Counted from the stretch's first letter, positions 12,714 to 23,912 are shown. The stretch is DNA of 64,000 nt from Gigantopelta aegis (GCF_016097555.1 NC_054706.1:80413228-80477227), one strand, 5' to 3'. Program-made: numbers and translations. Notes: generated from the sequence alone by a model not told the origin.

Positions 12714-13506
12714 ACTGTAAACTATTGTTTTAATCACATTTTAGGCACTTCCATTGTTCTGTCATCTGGTATAGTTCTCAAGAGTTATGTCCTTTTTACT
12801 ATAAACCATCATCTCAGTGGATTATTTATAAGAAATCAATAGCCGATGTTTACCATCAACTTCCCAAACTATGTTCAGCTAATGATAAAAACACCAATAC
12901 GATACAAGTTAAGAAAAGAATATTCTATATTTTTCAGTTACATTGCACAAAATAAAATATATTCCAATCAGGTAACGACATGGATGTAATGCGAATCCAT
13001 TCTAGTACACAAAAGTTTAACACCATACAGTAACCAGGAAAGGGTGATAGTTTCTAACTGTGTTCAGGCACATGCATTTGGTAAAAACGGTTCATAATTA
13101 TTATTTTTTAAAGCCACTACATGATAAAACATATGTTTCTTAATTATGCACAGTTGACGAACACTTTGTTAAATATTTTGTTTAATGAAAAATTCAGTTT
13201 GTCAAAAGTTCTGGTCCGGTCTGTATTTTACCAACACCCATTGTTAACGGTAAGATGTCAATACAGATAGGCATTATGTGCGTACCAGTGAATAGTTTAT
13301 AAAATATAAATTTTCTAATAAACTGATTCTTAATTAATACAATTTATACACTCAAAATTATTTACAATGGTTATAAATGGATTATGTCTACTATTCACTA
13401 CAGTAGAGGCACAAAATTATTGCATATCTTTTGCAGATTGAATTTAATAATTAAACAAAATCTAACAATGGGGAGGGAGGGGGAGATAAAAATAATAAAA
13501 ATGAAA
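12714..13506. other. No gene seen
   Basis: AT-rich sequence without convincing exons or transposon ends. Confidence 0.5.
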
Positions 13507-13680
13507 TTTGTCCTTGTTGACCTGGCACGTGTGAAGTCATGTGACACTGATTTGTTCTTATTGATCTGGCATGTGCGAAGTCATGTGACACTGATTTGTC
13601 CTTGTTGACCTGGCACGTGCAAAGTCATGTGACATTGATTTGTCCTTGTTGACCTGGCACGTGTGAAGTCATGTGACACA
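13507..13680. repeat. ~44-bp tandem repeat carrying E-box motifs
   Basis: Four units with 'tgacctggcacgtgtgaag' or 'ggcacgtgcaaag' variants followed by 'tcatgtgaca'. Three of the four units have CACGTG, a canonical E-box (the unit at about 13569 reads 'ggcatgtgcg' instead), and every unit has GTCATGTGAC, close to M-box/CLEAR-type sites bound by MITF/TFE bHLH-ZIP factors. It lies about 1.5 kb upstream of the first coding exon of the minus-strand gene. A regulatory role is only a suggestion. Confidence 0.9.
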
Positions 13681-13721
13681 CATCGAATATTAATTCATCT
13701 TCCTCCATTTTAAGTGAATTT

Positions 13722-13897
13722 CAGGGCTAGCTCTGCCACTCACCAAATTCGCCAATTGTGAAATTCAGGAACAATTGGCAAATTTAATTTTGATTTGGCG
13801 AAACCATTTAATTGATATTTAGTTGAAAAATAACTGTGGAGTTTGCATATTTAAAGATAATTTGGCGAATGGTTTTGCTTGCCCAAGGCTAGCCCTG
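13722..13897. mobile_element. Small hAT-like MITE, 176 bp
   Basis: The ends CAGGGCTAGC and GCTAGCCCTG are perfect inverted repeats. AATTT flanks both sides (13717-13721 and 13898-13902), a 5-bp duplication. There is no coding capacity. Confidence 0.75.
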
Positions 13898-13957
13898 AAT
13901 TTCTCCGAGTCAAGTGGACCCGATATTGGTAATTTTAAGGAATTCACGTAAACAGCG

Positions 13958-13965
13958 TGACGTCA
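13958..13965. promoter_or_regulatory. Perfect CRE palindrome (TGACGTCA)
   Basis: TGACGTCA, the consensus site for CREB/ATF, followed at once by CATGG. It sits about 2 kb upstream of the minus-strand coding start at 11970. A single 8-mer can arise by chance. Confidence 0.3.
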
Positions 13966-14202
13966 CATGGCCTAGTTAATGATCATCTGAGTCTTTGGGG
14001 GTAGTTGCAGCATGTCTTATGAGTATTATAACAACTTGGGTTTTCATATAAGAGAAACGAACAACAGGAATCTGAATTAGTAGTCTATATTTAATACCAG
14101 TTGTGAAACTGTTTTTCTATACATATGTTTTATTCTTGTTATTAATAGCTCAAATCACTGATGTACAAATAAGGATAATCCATAAATAATTCCAATCTGT
14201 AA

Positions 14203-14262
14203 ATAGTCTCAAAACCATTTATAATATTTTAACAATTTTGTTATAAATGGTTTTGAGACTAT
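14203..14262. repeat. Perfect 22-bp hairpin
   Basis: The arms 14203-14224 and 14241-14262 (starting 'atagtctcaaaaccattt') are exact inverted copies around a 16-base AT-rich loop. No transposon duplication or pol III signal was noted beside it. Confidence 0.9.
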
Positions 14263-16572
14263 GGTTTCTGTAGATTTTTATAATGCTGACCATGTCATTT
14301 CAAGAAAATAAATGTACTTTTTACAAATAATGTTTACGAGCCATGCGGGCTCGTATGCTAGCCAAATCAAATAGTCGTATATGATTTTTACGAACCTCGG
14401 GCTCCCGGACTCTCCTCAAAATCGCACACCGAGTATACCCGTTTCTCACAGTATTGCGGGTTCCACAGTATCGCAGTATTCGCATTTTTCGTAATTTAGC
14501 ATGTGCAAATCCGCCTGACAGCAAATTTAATTAAATAAACACATTCACCGATGGTACTCTGTCATTTCTATGAAGAAATTTGAAATAATTTCAAATTGCT
14601 TTAAAAATTATAAATGTTTTACCGATTCATCACAGAATTACTAATACTAAAAATCTCCAGTACCTGGCAATGCAAATTTAAAATGTTATTGCTTGTGATA
14701 CAAGACTATTGTCTGGTCGTTGACAATCAAAATGAGACTACGTATGGTGACGTGTTTACTATTTTTATAAATGCAACCCAAGTAGAAATATATCGGGAAA
14801 TTTAAGGGTCCAAAATATATTTTTTAAAAACTGAAAATGTCATTACACTTAATCTCGACAATCAGAATATGCGAGAGGCTGTTGTACTTTTGTAAAATGA
14901 GCAGAATATAACTTATTGTCTTAAGTGGACACATGTCAGCCCGGATATTTTGATCATACGTTCGAGTGATAAGGCACCATAGATGCCAACCTTTACTGAT
15001 CAACACCTGTAAGACTCTGGACAAAAATACATAAGAAATCCATAAGCGAGCTGCAAAAGGACGGGGACTGATGATTTTAAATTCAAGGCAACATGAAAAT
15101 GAAAATCGACACTATTATTATTAACAAGTACAATTTTGATTAGTGCACATGTATCCACTAGGTGGCACCTCTCGTCCAAAATAAATACGACAAAATGGCC
15201 GTTTCCCGATTCACGAAAGGACAACGAAAATCACGAAGGATCATGAAGGATGGCTTACTTAGATGATAACGAGTCATGTAAAAACAATAATAATGAAAAA
15301 AAAAAAAAACCCTGAAAATGCGTGTTACCCCGTAAGGAATTTGTCTTACGCCCGTAAGACTGTCAAATGCTAAAAAATCTGTAAATTTTATGGGTGATCC
15401 GTAAGAGTTAACATGTATGTATGGCACAGATGAGTTTTTAAATGCACTCTCTGTTTTACACAGAAATAAACTGTTCTTCTTAGGGAAATTCTAGACATGT
15501 AGCTGAATTGAACAAATGAAAGGTTTCAACCGAATTTTAGGATCTTTTTTGTCTTCAAAATTTTGTCTCTTCAATTTTACTGTAAATTTGTGAATAAAAA
15601 CCACATATTTAACCATTCAGGTGAATTGTATCCCATGTTTTCGAGTTTCCGTGATATCATGAGAAGCACGTCGAAAAACTCTGCAACGGTAGGGCACACT
15701 TCCGCCAGTAATATTTATTTACAAATAGGATTTATATGCAAATACCTATATGACGTGTAGAACATGGACATATGAGGTAAAATCCAACAAAAGTATATTT
15801 ACCGTGATGTATGTAGGTATATTATTTTATTTCTGCACTATCATTAAGTACCACGATACCTTGAGACCCCAGTATACTTCCGTATCTATAGCTTGTATGT
15901 CAAGGGTACCTAGCTAGAGGCAGCTTGAGCAGAAAATAATTTTTGTTGATGCAATTTTCAGGTAATATTAATCATTTTAACTCTTTTGAAATAATAAGAT
16001 AATTATTAATATTATAATAGGCTAATTATTATGTGGGCTACAAAATATAATTTGTGTGTATAATAATAAATAATATTTATTTTGATTGTGTTTGGTCACA
16101 CATCATTACTTTACTGTTTGTCCTTATGTACGCGACTATTGATTACTAAATGATATTTATTTTCATCTGCCATATCATATTAATCATGGGATGATGGGTT
16201 GGGCTGCTAAATAGTTTGGAACATTGGAACAGTTCCCGAGTCTGACTAAACATTATGATCGGTTGGGAAAAACAAAAGTGGGTAACACCGTCTTGTAATT
16301 CATACCCAATTGCTGCCATCTTCAATAACACTATTGACGAATTCGCTCACATAACACTGCATATTTTCATCGATGGACGAACAACTATGAAGCTGACAAT
16401 ATAAGGGGAGATAATTCTAATTCTGTTGTGAGAAATCACTCTGACCATTCACTTTAAAGTGACATTATCAGTTTATTTCTATATAAAAATTTACTTTTAC
16501 TTTCTACAGCATAAAACACGTTTTGACTAGAGATTTAAACTGAGATGTGTTCAGGTTTAACATTTTATGTAC
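14263..16572. other. No gene seen
   Basis: Mostly AT-rich. Several short overlapping minus-strand frames at 14.3-15.4 kb show no recognisable domain and no splice support. I see nothing that I can name. Confidence 0.45.
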
Positions 16573-16722
16573 CTGAGCATCAGTCGTCACGCCACTCTTA
16601 CAGATGAAAGTCGTGCGGTTAGAGCACTCCAATCTCAAGGTCTTCTTGGCATACTTCCTGGTGAACATGTAAACCTCGTGTATTAGCTTCAAACCACCCT
16701 TGTGGTTAGTAATGATCTCCAT
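16573..16722 (-). CDS. Exon with a FLYWCH-like zinc-finger fold
   Basis: Fifty codons from an ATG at 16722 to a strong donor, GATGCTCAG|gtacat (phase 0). The residues GGLKLIHEVYMFTRK, followed by ECSNR and FICKSG, match the FLYWCH layout (G-x-K-L-I-x-x-G-Y-x-F/Y ... C ... C-K). The usual Trp before the first Cys is replaced, and the final His is not visible in the exon. FLYWCH domains bind DNA and are often joined to MULE-type transposase domains. No following exon was found, so this may be a partial gene, a lone exon or a domesticated transposon piece. Confidence 0.4.
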
Positions 16723-16779
16723 GTTGTAGGTGTATTGTTTATTGTAATTACTATTCCAGTTTTCTGGTGCCTTTACATG

Positions 16780-17112
16780 CAGATTGTGATGCAACTAGCA
16801 ATTAAGGGAAGCCATCTACTACTGATCATACATTTGCAGTGTGTCATTAGTGGATTCATTAGCAATCAACACAACCAAAATGTCAGTTAAAACCATTCCT
16901 TTGAAGTGCAATTAGAAATATTGTAGAGTGTTTTTTTGTGTGCCGAATTCTTATTTTATTTGCAGATCAATTGTGATGTAACTAGCAATTAAGGGAAACC
17001 ATCTACCAATGAACATACCTTAGCAATGTGTCATTAGAGGATTCTTAGAAATAAACACAACCAAACTGTCTATTAAAAAACATTCCTTTGAAGTACACTT
17101 AGAAATATTTCA

Positions 17113-17113
<1 letters not shown>
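16780..17113. repeat. Direct duplication of a ~150-bp block
   Basis: 16783-16932 and 16970-17113 are diverged copies: 'gcaactagcaattaaggga' versus 'gtaactagcaattaaggga', then 'catctac', 'gtgtcatta', 'cacaaccaaa' and 'cattcctttgaag' in the same order. Confidence 0.85.

Positions 17114-17115
<2 letters not shown>

Positions 17116-17147
<32 letters not shown>
17116..17147. repeat. Poly-C tract (32 C)
   Basis: Longest homopolymer in the window. The length is uncertain because long homopolymers assemble poorly. Confidence 0.9.
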
Positions 17148-17148
<1 letters not shown>

Positions 17149-17159
17149 AATTTTCATTA

Positions 17160-17380
17160 ATTAGTGGGCTTTTGTCTTGTGGGGTTTTGTCTTGTGGTGT
17201 TTTGTCCGAGTGGGGTTTTGCCCGAGTGGGGTTTTGTCAAATGGGGTTTTGTCAAGTGTTTTTTTTTGTCAAGTGGTGTTTTGTCAAAGTTTTTTTTTTT
17301 GTCAAGTGGTGTTTTGTTAAGTTGTTTTTTTTTGGTCAAGTATGGGTTTGTCTGAGTGGGGTTTTGTCCTGGATTCGTTT
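17160..17380. repeat. GGGGTTTTGTC minisatellite
   Basis: Imperfect ~17-bp units of the form 'gagtggggttttgtc' or 'aagtggtgttttgtc', with expanded T runs in the middle. The G clusters could form G-quadruplexes on this strand. Confidence 0.85.
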
Positions 17381-17544
17381 TCTTTAACAACGAAATGAGG
17401 AAGCGTCCTGATATTTTTTTTCCACCTGTATAAAGACATTTTAACTTTTGCCAAAAAATATACATTTTGTAGGCATACATACATATATAAAATAATATAA
17501 TGTGTACACTGCGGGGAATAGTATGTAGCATCGGGTTAAAATCG

Positions 17545-18010
17545 ATAAAATTCTATAGTAAATGGGAAATACAGGCATAGCAATAATATACAATATGTTT
17601 GTATTTCAGGGTAATAGGTTTCTGAAGGTAAGGTTGTAAGCAATAATTATTAAGAACGAATTTGTATAACAGACATTTTGGAGAATTGTTGAATACAGCA
17701 TACATAGATTGGATAAACTGATCAGTCATTCTCTGTTTGAATAGTGATATAAATGTATTGCAATTTTTTACATTTTGATTATACCATATGTGACCAAAAC
17801 CATTAGTGAGAAGGAGGTCTCGTATTTGAATAACCCAGTTAACAGAATGTGGTTTTCTTATGCACTCGTCATATATGGTGGTATAACACTCTTTCAAAAT
17901 ACAGTTATCTGTATTCAACAAATTTATCTAATATTTAACAATACGGATGTTCCTACTTATGTACAAAGGTGTTCTACCTAATTCAAAATATAGGATTACA
18001 AAATTGGGTG
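17545..18010 (-). pseudogene. LINE ORF2 C-terminal fragment, inactivated
   Basis: The minus strand encodes a stretch resembling the region downstream of the reverse transcriptase in animal LINEs: FELGRTPLYISRN, then LLNTDNCILKECY, WVIQIRDLLLTNGFGHIW, ISLFKQRMTDQF and KYKHIVYYCYACIS. An in-frame TAG interrupts it at about 17935, where relatives would carry a Trp. The 5' and 3' parts of the ORF are missing, so it is a truncated dead copy. Confidence 0.6.
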
Positions 18011-18641
18011 CCCATACACCTATGGAACTTGTTTAGTTGTTTTTGTTTGTTTTATTTGTTTATTTTGTTTTGTTTGTTTAGGTGTTGTTGTTTAGTGTTT
18101 TTTTTTTTTTTAGGATTACCGTTCGGTGTATCATTTTCAAACTAAAGTACGTTTCATTGAAATCCTGTGAATATAATTATGGCTACTAAGTTCATTTGCT
18201 GATAGTCGATCGTACTAGTATACTAGTAATTGCCATGTTATGTTGATAAATGTCGGCGTCGCACTATTGCATAGATTGTGACATAAATTGTCTTGGTCGA
18301 AAAAATGCAAAGATAAAGAACATGTATATATCAATTATACAGAGATAAAACATGGAAATGATAAAAATAGAAACGTTAATCACTTGTGATTTACGTGCAT
18401 ATACCCATTTGCTAAAGCACGGTTGGCATTATGAACTACTGTTGCCCATATCATGCAATTGTATATGTAGATGGTTTTGTTTAGAAAACGTTTTGGTTTA
18501 CCGTTATAACGTAGGAGTTGTTTTGAAAATGAATTTTAGGTGATGCTAAACATATACATTTCGTTTCTGCAGCCATGGCGCAACCCTCCCCGCATGGTGT
18601 CCCAACTGTTCCATCATTTACATTTAGTTAATAATCCTTTC
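18011..18641. other. No gene seen
   Basis: T-rich (GTTTT)n-like stretch near 18035-18110, then AT-rich sequence. A short plus-strand frame at 18352-18543 has no support. Confidence 0.5.
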
Positions 18642-18978
18642 TCTAAAGCCTATTACAAGTTCCACAGGAACAACAACTTGCCAGGCACGGCCAAGTTACA
18701 CTTATGTATCTAAAGCCTATTACAAGTTCCACAGGAACAACAACTTGCCAGGCACGGCCAAGTTACACTTATGTATCTAAAGCCAATTACAAGTTCCACA
18801 GGGACAACAACTTGCCAGGCACGGCCAAGTTACACTTATGTATCTAAAGCCTATTACAAGTTCCACAGGGACAACAACTTGCCAGGCACGGCCAAGTTAC
18901 ACTTATGTATCTAAAGCCTATTACAAGTTCCACAGGGACAACAACTTGCCAGGCACGGCCAAGTTACACTTATGTATC
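18642..18978. repeat. 67-bp tandem repeat, 5 copies
   Basis: Units begin 'tctaaagcctattacaag' at 18642, 18709 and 18776, and so on. The copies are nearly identical, which suggests recent expansion. Confidence 0.96.
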
Positions 18979-19884
18979 TCTTGCTGATATTATTCCGCTA
19001 CCAAAAGCTGGACCACGAAAAGTTACCAACTGAGGTGTCACAACTGCATGAAGTAATTGGCGGCCATGAATACAGAGCGCAATATGTTAAAATGTAAAAA
19101 GTGGCCCAACTCTCCCAAGCTCCCCTTACCATCTCAGTGTAAAAATGCGATGCAGCGTCCTTGTTTGTAATCAGCAATGGTATATTATGTGTCCTAAAAT
19201 ATTCACACATTAAGGAAGTCGAGTGGTGTAGAGTTAACTTGTGTTTTGTTCCTCTGGAGCTCAGACTATTAGTACGGAGAACTGTAAACTTGGTATACTG
19301 TCACATGCATAACATAACAGCAGACTGAGGCGGTGTTCTGTCCTAATGGTGGCTAACTGAAAACAATCATGGTCAACCAATGTTGATTTATATATATATG
19401 TAATGATTTTGTCAAGACAGAGTACTCCCTAAAACTACCTGTGACGTAGCCTTCTCGATATTGATGCATTTTTCACAATATATTCTGACATAGAAATTGT
19501 GCATGGAGTAATTATTGGTGTTCAAACACGCATTTGAAGATGACAGCAACTCGATATTCAATTATATATTAATATCCGCAGGCGTGTGTGCAGGGAGAGG
19601 GACTCTGGAGGTCGAAATTCCTCCCTGTTCAAGCAGATTTTATTTTTTTCTCAATACATTTTTCGGAAAAGCACGACTCGACCACCCTACAAACGTCGGT
19701 CGCCACAGTCTAGATACCCCTCCCTTGCTAAAAGTCCTGTACACTAACCTAGTCCGACGCTGTGTAAGACTTATTACAACTAATCACTACCCTCTGTCCT
19801 AGATAAACAGCTCATACGACCGAAGTGTGCGCTTCCTCCTGTCTTGGGCTGGCACAAGTCAGAATCGCTACCCAAGGCAGACCT
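18979..19884. other. No gene seen
   Basis: Mixed sequence with a short (TA)n at about 19391. The stretch at 19575-19700 (GC-richer, with 'gcaggcgtgtgtgcaggg') looks like an old repeat, but I cannot name it. Confidence 0.4.
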
Positions 19885-20169
19885 GGCGCGGGATGTAGCC
19901 CAATTGATAAAGTGCTCGCTCGATGCCCGTCGGTAGGCTATTTCTGGTTCCAGCCAGTGCACCACGACTGTTATATCAAAGGCCGTGGTATGTGCTATCC
20001 TGTCTGTGGCATGGTGCATATGAAAGATCCCTTGCTACTAACGGAAAAATTTAGCAGGTTTCCTCTCTAAGACTATATGTCAAAATTACCAAATGTTTGA
20101 CATCCAATAGCCGATGATTAATAAATCAATGTGCTCTAGTAGTGTCGTTAAACAAAACCTTTTTTTTTC
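19885..20169 (+). mobile_element. Near full-length tRNA-derived SINE
   Basis: The most complete member of the main SINE family here. A box 'tgtagcccaattgataaag', part of the B-box region deleted, body 'gtgcaccacgactgttata' and 'ggccgtggtatgtgctatc', then tail 'gacatccaatagccgatg' and 'gctctagtagtgtcgttaaa', ending in a short C/T tract. It serves as the reference for the fragments elsewhere in the window. Confidence 0.88.
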
Positions 20170-20310
20170 AAGCCAGACGTGCGCTACTTCAGCTTGTTCT
20201 GAACGTACACTTTAAAACATTTGATTGATTCATTGGAAGTGTGTGCACGGGATGCTACGTGCTTGTATTGTATTGAATATGAACACAAAAATATCCTCAA
20301 ATACTCAGTG

Positions 20311-20690
20311 GACGTATAGTGGCTGGATCCCAGTGGGCGTACAGGGGCTGGATCCCAGTGGGCGTACAGGGGCTGGATCCCTGTGGGCGTACAGTGGCTG
20401 TATCCCAGTGGGCGTACTTTGGCTGGATCCCAGTGGATGTACAGGGGCTGGATCCCAGTGGATGTACAGGGGCTGGATCCCAGTGGACAAATAGGGGCTG
20501 TATCACAATGGGCGTATAGATGGCTGGATCACAATGGGCATATTGGGGTCTGGATCTCAATGCGTAAAGGAGCTGGATCTCAATGCGTATAGGGGATGGA
20601 TCTCATTGGGTGTATAGGGTTGGCATCTTAATGGGCGTATAGGGGTGGCATCGTAATGGGCGTATAGGGGTGGGATTTCCATATATTGTT
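20311..20690. repeat. ~27-bp minisatellite feeding into a SINE remnant
   Basis: Units of the form 'ggctggatcccagtgggcgta' decay rightward to 'gtggcatcgtaatgggcgta'. The unit resembles the B-box region of the adjacent SINE ('ggatcgatcccag...gtgggc'), and the array replaces the head of the SINE remnant at 20691. The Trp/Gly-rich frames are artefacts of a 27-bp unit. Confidence 0.92.
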
Positions 20691-20862
20691 GGATCGAACC
20701 CCTTCGGTGGATCATTTGGGCTATTTCTCGACCCATCCAGTCCCATACGACTGGTATATCAAAGACCATGGTATGTGCTACCCTGACTGGATAAATGACC
20801 CATTGCTAACTGAAGAATGTAGCGGATTTCCTCTGACGATCTATGGTACTTATTACTAAAAC
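20691..20862 (+). mobile_element. SINE remnant without a normal head
   Basis: 'tttgggctatttctcgacc', then 'ccatacgactggtatatca', 'accatggtatgtgctaccc' and 'aatgtagcggatttcctct'. The head has been overtaken by the 27-bp array. Confidence 0.7.
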
Positions 20863-21087
20863 AAACATAAAAACAGTTACAGTCTTAGCACATTGTACTC
20901 AAACATTAAGTTCTTCAAAATATACAAATACAAGTGTTACTAATAAATACTGCACTAAACTCAGATGATTCCAAGATGAAAATTAATATTATAACCAATA
21001 CCTTTCTGTATAAAATAAAGATTGGAAATGAATAAATGTATATTTTGGGCAAATGAAACTATGTCACCAATATTTTGGAAGAGTATA
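20863..21087. repeat. Duplicated unique block (copy 1)
   Basis: About 220 bp that recurs at 26235-26460 with very few changes ('acagttacagtcttagcac', 'caaatacaagtgttactaa', 'gggcaaatgaaactatgtc'). Together with the minisatellite and SINE remnant on its left it forms a duplicated module. Confidence 0.9.
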
Positions 21088-21520
21088 ATTAAGAGAGCAA
21101 CAGGAGCGGCACAGTGGAGGGTCGGGGGTTCGGGGAGGGAACCAACCTATAAAGCGGTCAAAAGGAAGCGGAGACAACGAAGGAAGAGAGCGACAGGAGC
21201 GGCACGGGCGAGGGGGGGGGGGGGGGGAGCAAGCCGGTGTTTACTCCACCGGTGTCAGTCCCTTGGAAGTCACAGCCATCCTCCCCGCCACGCTGACCGG
21301 CCTCGCCTCACACTATTGAGGTTGATGTGCCAGCCAGACCAGAACCACCTCGGTCTACGGTTCGACACCCCCAGCCGCCGGCCCTTTTAAGGGCCAATAT
21401 TATGGCGATAGAAGGGACCGAACAGGAGGCCGCACCACCCAGAGTGTCGGCAAACCGACCAGCCGCGACGGAAGACAAGGCGGCAGTAGCGGTCGAACAC
21501 TGGGTGAACCAGAATAAGAA
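21088..21520 (+). mobile_element. GC-rich coding-like element, left part
   Basis: An abrupt GC-rich block in AT-rich surroundings. A plus-strand frame runs to a SINE insertion at 21521 and resumes after it at 21918 in the same phase (before: EHWVNQNK; after: KPLVVYSTTLELPP). A 16-G run at 21212 lies inside. The composition and the 3' end of the right part suggest an old non-LTR retrotransposon, but I recognise no diagnostic domain. Confidence 0.4.
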
Positions 21521-21907
21521 AAAAAAGAAGAAATGTTTCATTTAACGACGCACTCAACACATTTTATTTACGGTTATATGGCGTCAGACATATGGTTAAG
21601 GACCACACAGATTTTGAGAGGAAACCCGCTGTCGCCACTACATGGGCTACTCTTCCGATTAGCAGCAAGGGATCTTTTATTTGCGCTTCCCACAGGCAGG
21701 ATAGCACAAACCATGGCCTTTGTTGAACCAGTTATGGATCACTGGTCGGTGCAAGTGGTTTACACCTACCCATTGAGCCTTGCGGAGCACTCACTCAGGG
21801 TTTGGAGTCGGTATCTGGATTAAAAATCCCATGCCTCGACTGGGATCCGAACCCAGTACCTACCAGCCTGTAGACCGATGGCCTGCCACGACGCCACCGA
21901 AGCCGGT
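21521..21907 (-). mobile_element. Second-family tRNA-derived SINE with target duplication
   Basis: In minus orientation the head is at about 21905-21830: A box 'tggcgtcgtggcagg' and B box 'gggttcggatccca'. The body includes 'gcgcaaataaaagatccct' and 'gcgggtttcctctcaaaa', and the tail runs through 'gtgcgtcgttaaatgaaac' into T-rich sequence. AGAATAAGAA flanks both sides (21511-21520 and 21908-21917), a clean target-site duplication. The head differs from that of the main SINE family here. Confidence 0.85.
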
Positions 21908-22662
21908 AGAATAAGAAGAAACCCCTGGTCGTCTACAGCACAACACTAGAGCTACCGCCGAACGAGCCGTCCAGGGGGGTATTTCCGCACCAGTATGATG
22001 ACCGACGTGGTAGTTTCCACATCAACACCATGGAGTCACTTACTGGGGGGCGTACACCATGCTGACGATGCAACACGACGGCCTCTACAAGAGAGGACAC
22101 TTCATACAACGAGATCCATGTAAGGATGTGCAGGGTGTTTCCACGGCGTTACTATGACGTCGTCAGCAGGTCTACACAACCGTGAGCTGCACCACTGCAT
22201 TAACTCTGACGCGTGAACCCCCCCCCCCCCCCCCCCCACCCCCAACCCTTTTCAGGGCTACCCCTAGGTTCGTATAGAGTCGGTACGTTTAGGCTTAAAT
22301 TAAAACAAATCCGACAAATATTTAACTTTTGGCCGAACCATTCAATCACCAGAATGTTTTCGGACATACCGCAAACAAAATTACTTCAACTTTTCATCTT
22401 AATTCTCCTTCTGAGAACTTTTCAAAATTTACCACTTCCTCTTTCGCCTCGTTTATCTCGGCCGTAACAACCGGTCTTCAGTGCTCCTTTAGTTCTAAAG
22501 TCATAAGCGACAGTCACGCCTTCCCCTTCCCCTTCCCCCACCCCTTTCCTGTCTTGGACGCAAGGGCTTGCTCACGCTAGAACTTGCGCCCACGACTGGC
22601 GTGCACCACAATAGCTTGCTTTGAAGGTGCACGTTAAACCATATGGCCATGACCATGACAGG
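21908..22662 (+). mobile_element. GC-rich element, right part and probable 3' end
   Basis: This continues the frame interrupted by the SINE (NEPSRGVFPHQYDDRR, then HINTMESLTGG). The frame breaks at a six-G run near 22047, where a one-base change restores reading (YTMLTMQHDGLYKRGHF). It then passes a 20-C tract (22218-22237) and ends around 'gcttgctttgaaggtgcac' with a short 'catggccatgaccatgac' repeat, like LINE 3' ends. Confidence 0.35.
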
Positions 22663-22871
22663 CTTTAGTTTGAAAAGGCGTTTAAATAAATTTTAAAACT
22701 GTTTTCTAAAAAAAAACCAATACTACATTCGTGTCCGTTAGATACCGTTTGTCTTAAACGAGTTGTTTAAAAACATATCTAACGAGCGAACACAGTTTCT
22801 AAATAGTATTCTGTCGTTAACTGTAGAAACAAATAAGAATATCCACTGACGGAAAGTGTGGAACAAGCTCA

Positions 22872-23689
22872 CTAAAAGTACTAATCAAAATTATACCCAG
22901 GTGATTTTCCAGTCTTATATATTAATGTGTCAGTATTATCATGACCTGTTACGGTATTCAAAAAACCGGTCCAAAAAACGACAATAAATGACCTGTTATA
23001 GATAGAAATATGAGATGTATTTACAATTTTACTGCAAAACGTATGTAATTTGAAACGAACTGTAACACCCAGGTTGATATTGATTATACTTGACAGGTGA
23101 AATCACAAGTACTAAGCTTATTTAAAGTTATAAGCAATTTCCCTCGCTTATTCTCCAGATGGAAAAAGGAATAAACAACTTTCACAAGTTTACTAACTAT
23201 AACTAAGACTGCAGGTCCACGTACCATATTGATACCAGAAATAATACACCTGTCATTTTCAATACAATGAAGTTTAATAAACTGCTTTGTTAGATTAAGA
23301 TTTTTTTAAATTACTGCTTATGGATACAACATCAGTAATTTTGTTATTAGCAAATTTATATAATTATTTTAGTTATTTGATTTAATATGCTGGACTGCTA
23401 TGCATTCTTACACTTAGTATTTGTGATTTCACCTGTCAGGTGTAATCAATATCAACCTGGGTGTTATAGTCTGTTTCAAATTACATAAGTTTGCAGTAAA
23501 ATTGTAAATAAATCTCACATTTCTATCTATAACAGGTCATTTATTGCCATGTTTTGTACCGGTTGTTTGAATACCGTAACAGGTCATAATAATACTGACA
23601 CATTTTTGTGGTTTTTATTCCAAGGATTTTCATAACTAATATATAAGACTGGAAAATCACCTGGGTATAACTTTGATTAGTACTTTTAG
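22872..23689. mobile_element. Foldback element with ~245-bp inverted arms
   Basis: The left arm 22872-23116 and right arm 23413-23689 are inverted copies, well over 85% identical by eye, from the outer ends CTAAAAGTACTAATCA / TGATTAGTACTTTTAG to the inner ends. The right arm carries an extra ~33 bp near 23600. The ~300-bp centre shows no reading frame. The shape fits a foldback transposon or long-TIR MITE; no target duplication is obvious. Confidence 0.8.
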
Positions 23690-23912
23690 TATGAGAATGT
23701 AATGAGAAATCTGGCTCTGAATCAAACATCTACTGAGGCCTGTCTGGGAGAACATCCAAGCAGAGATATAACAAAAAGATGAAGTCCCTGAACCACAGCA
23801 ATTATGAAAGGAATCGGAACTTTCCACACACATATGACCCATTCTCCCTATTTTTGGACATGTCATATGCAATTAACAAAAACAATATTTTAAACTTGAT
23901 ATTTTGCATACT

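Noticed and set aside
14824..15427. Three overlapping minus-strand frames suggesting a gene
   Set aside because: They lie in different phases, contain A/T-run translations and have no recognisable motif or consistent splice sites.
17160..17380. Interstitial telomere repeat
   Set aside because: Units are GGGGTTTTGTC-like and irregular, not the TTAGGG expected of molluscs.
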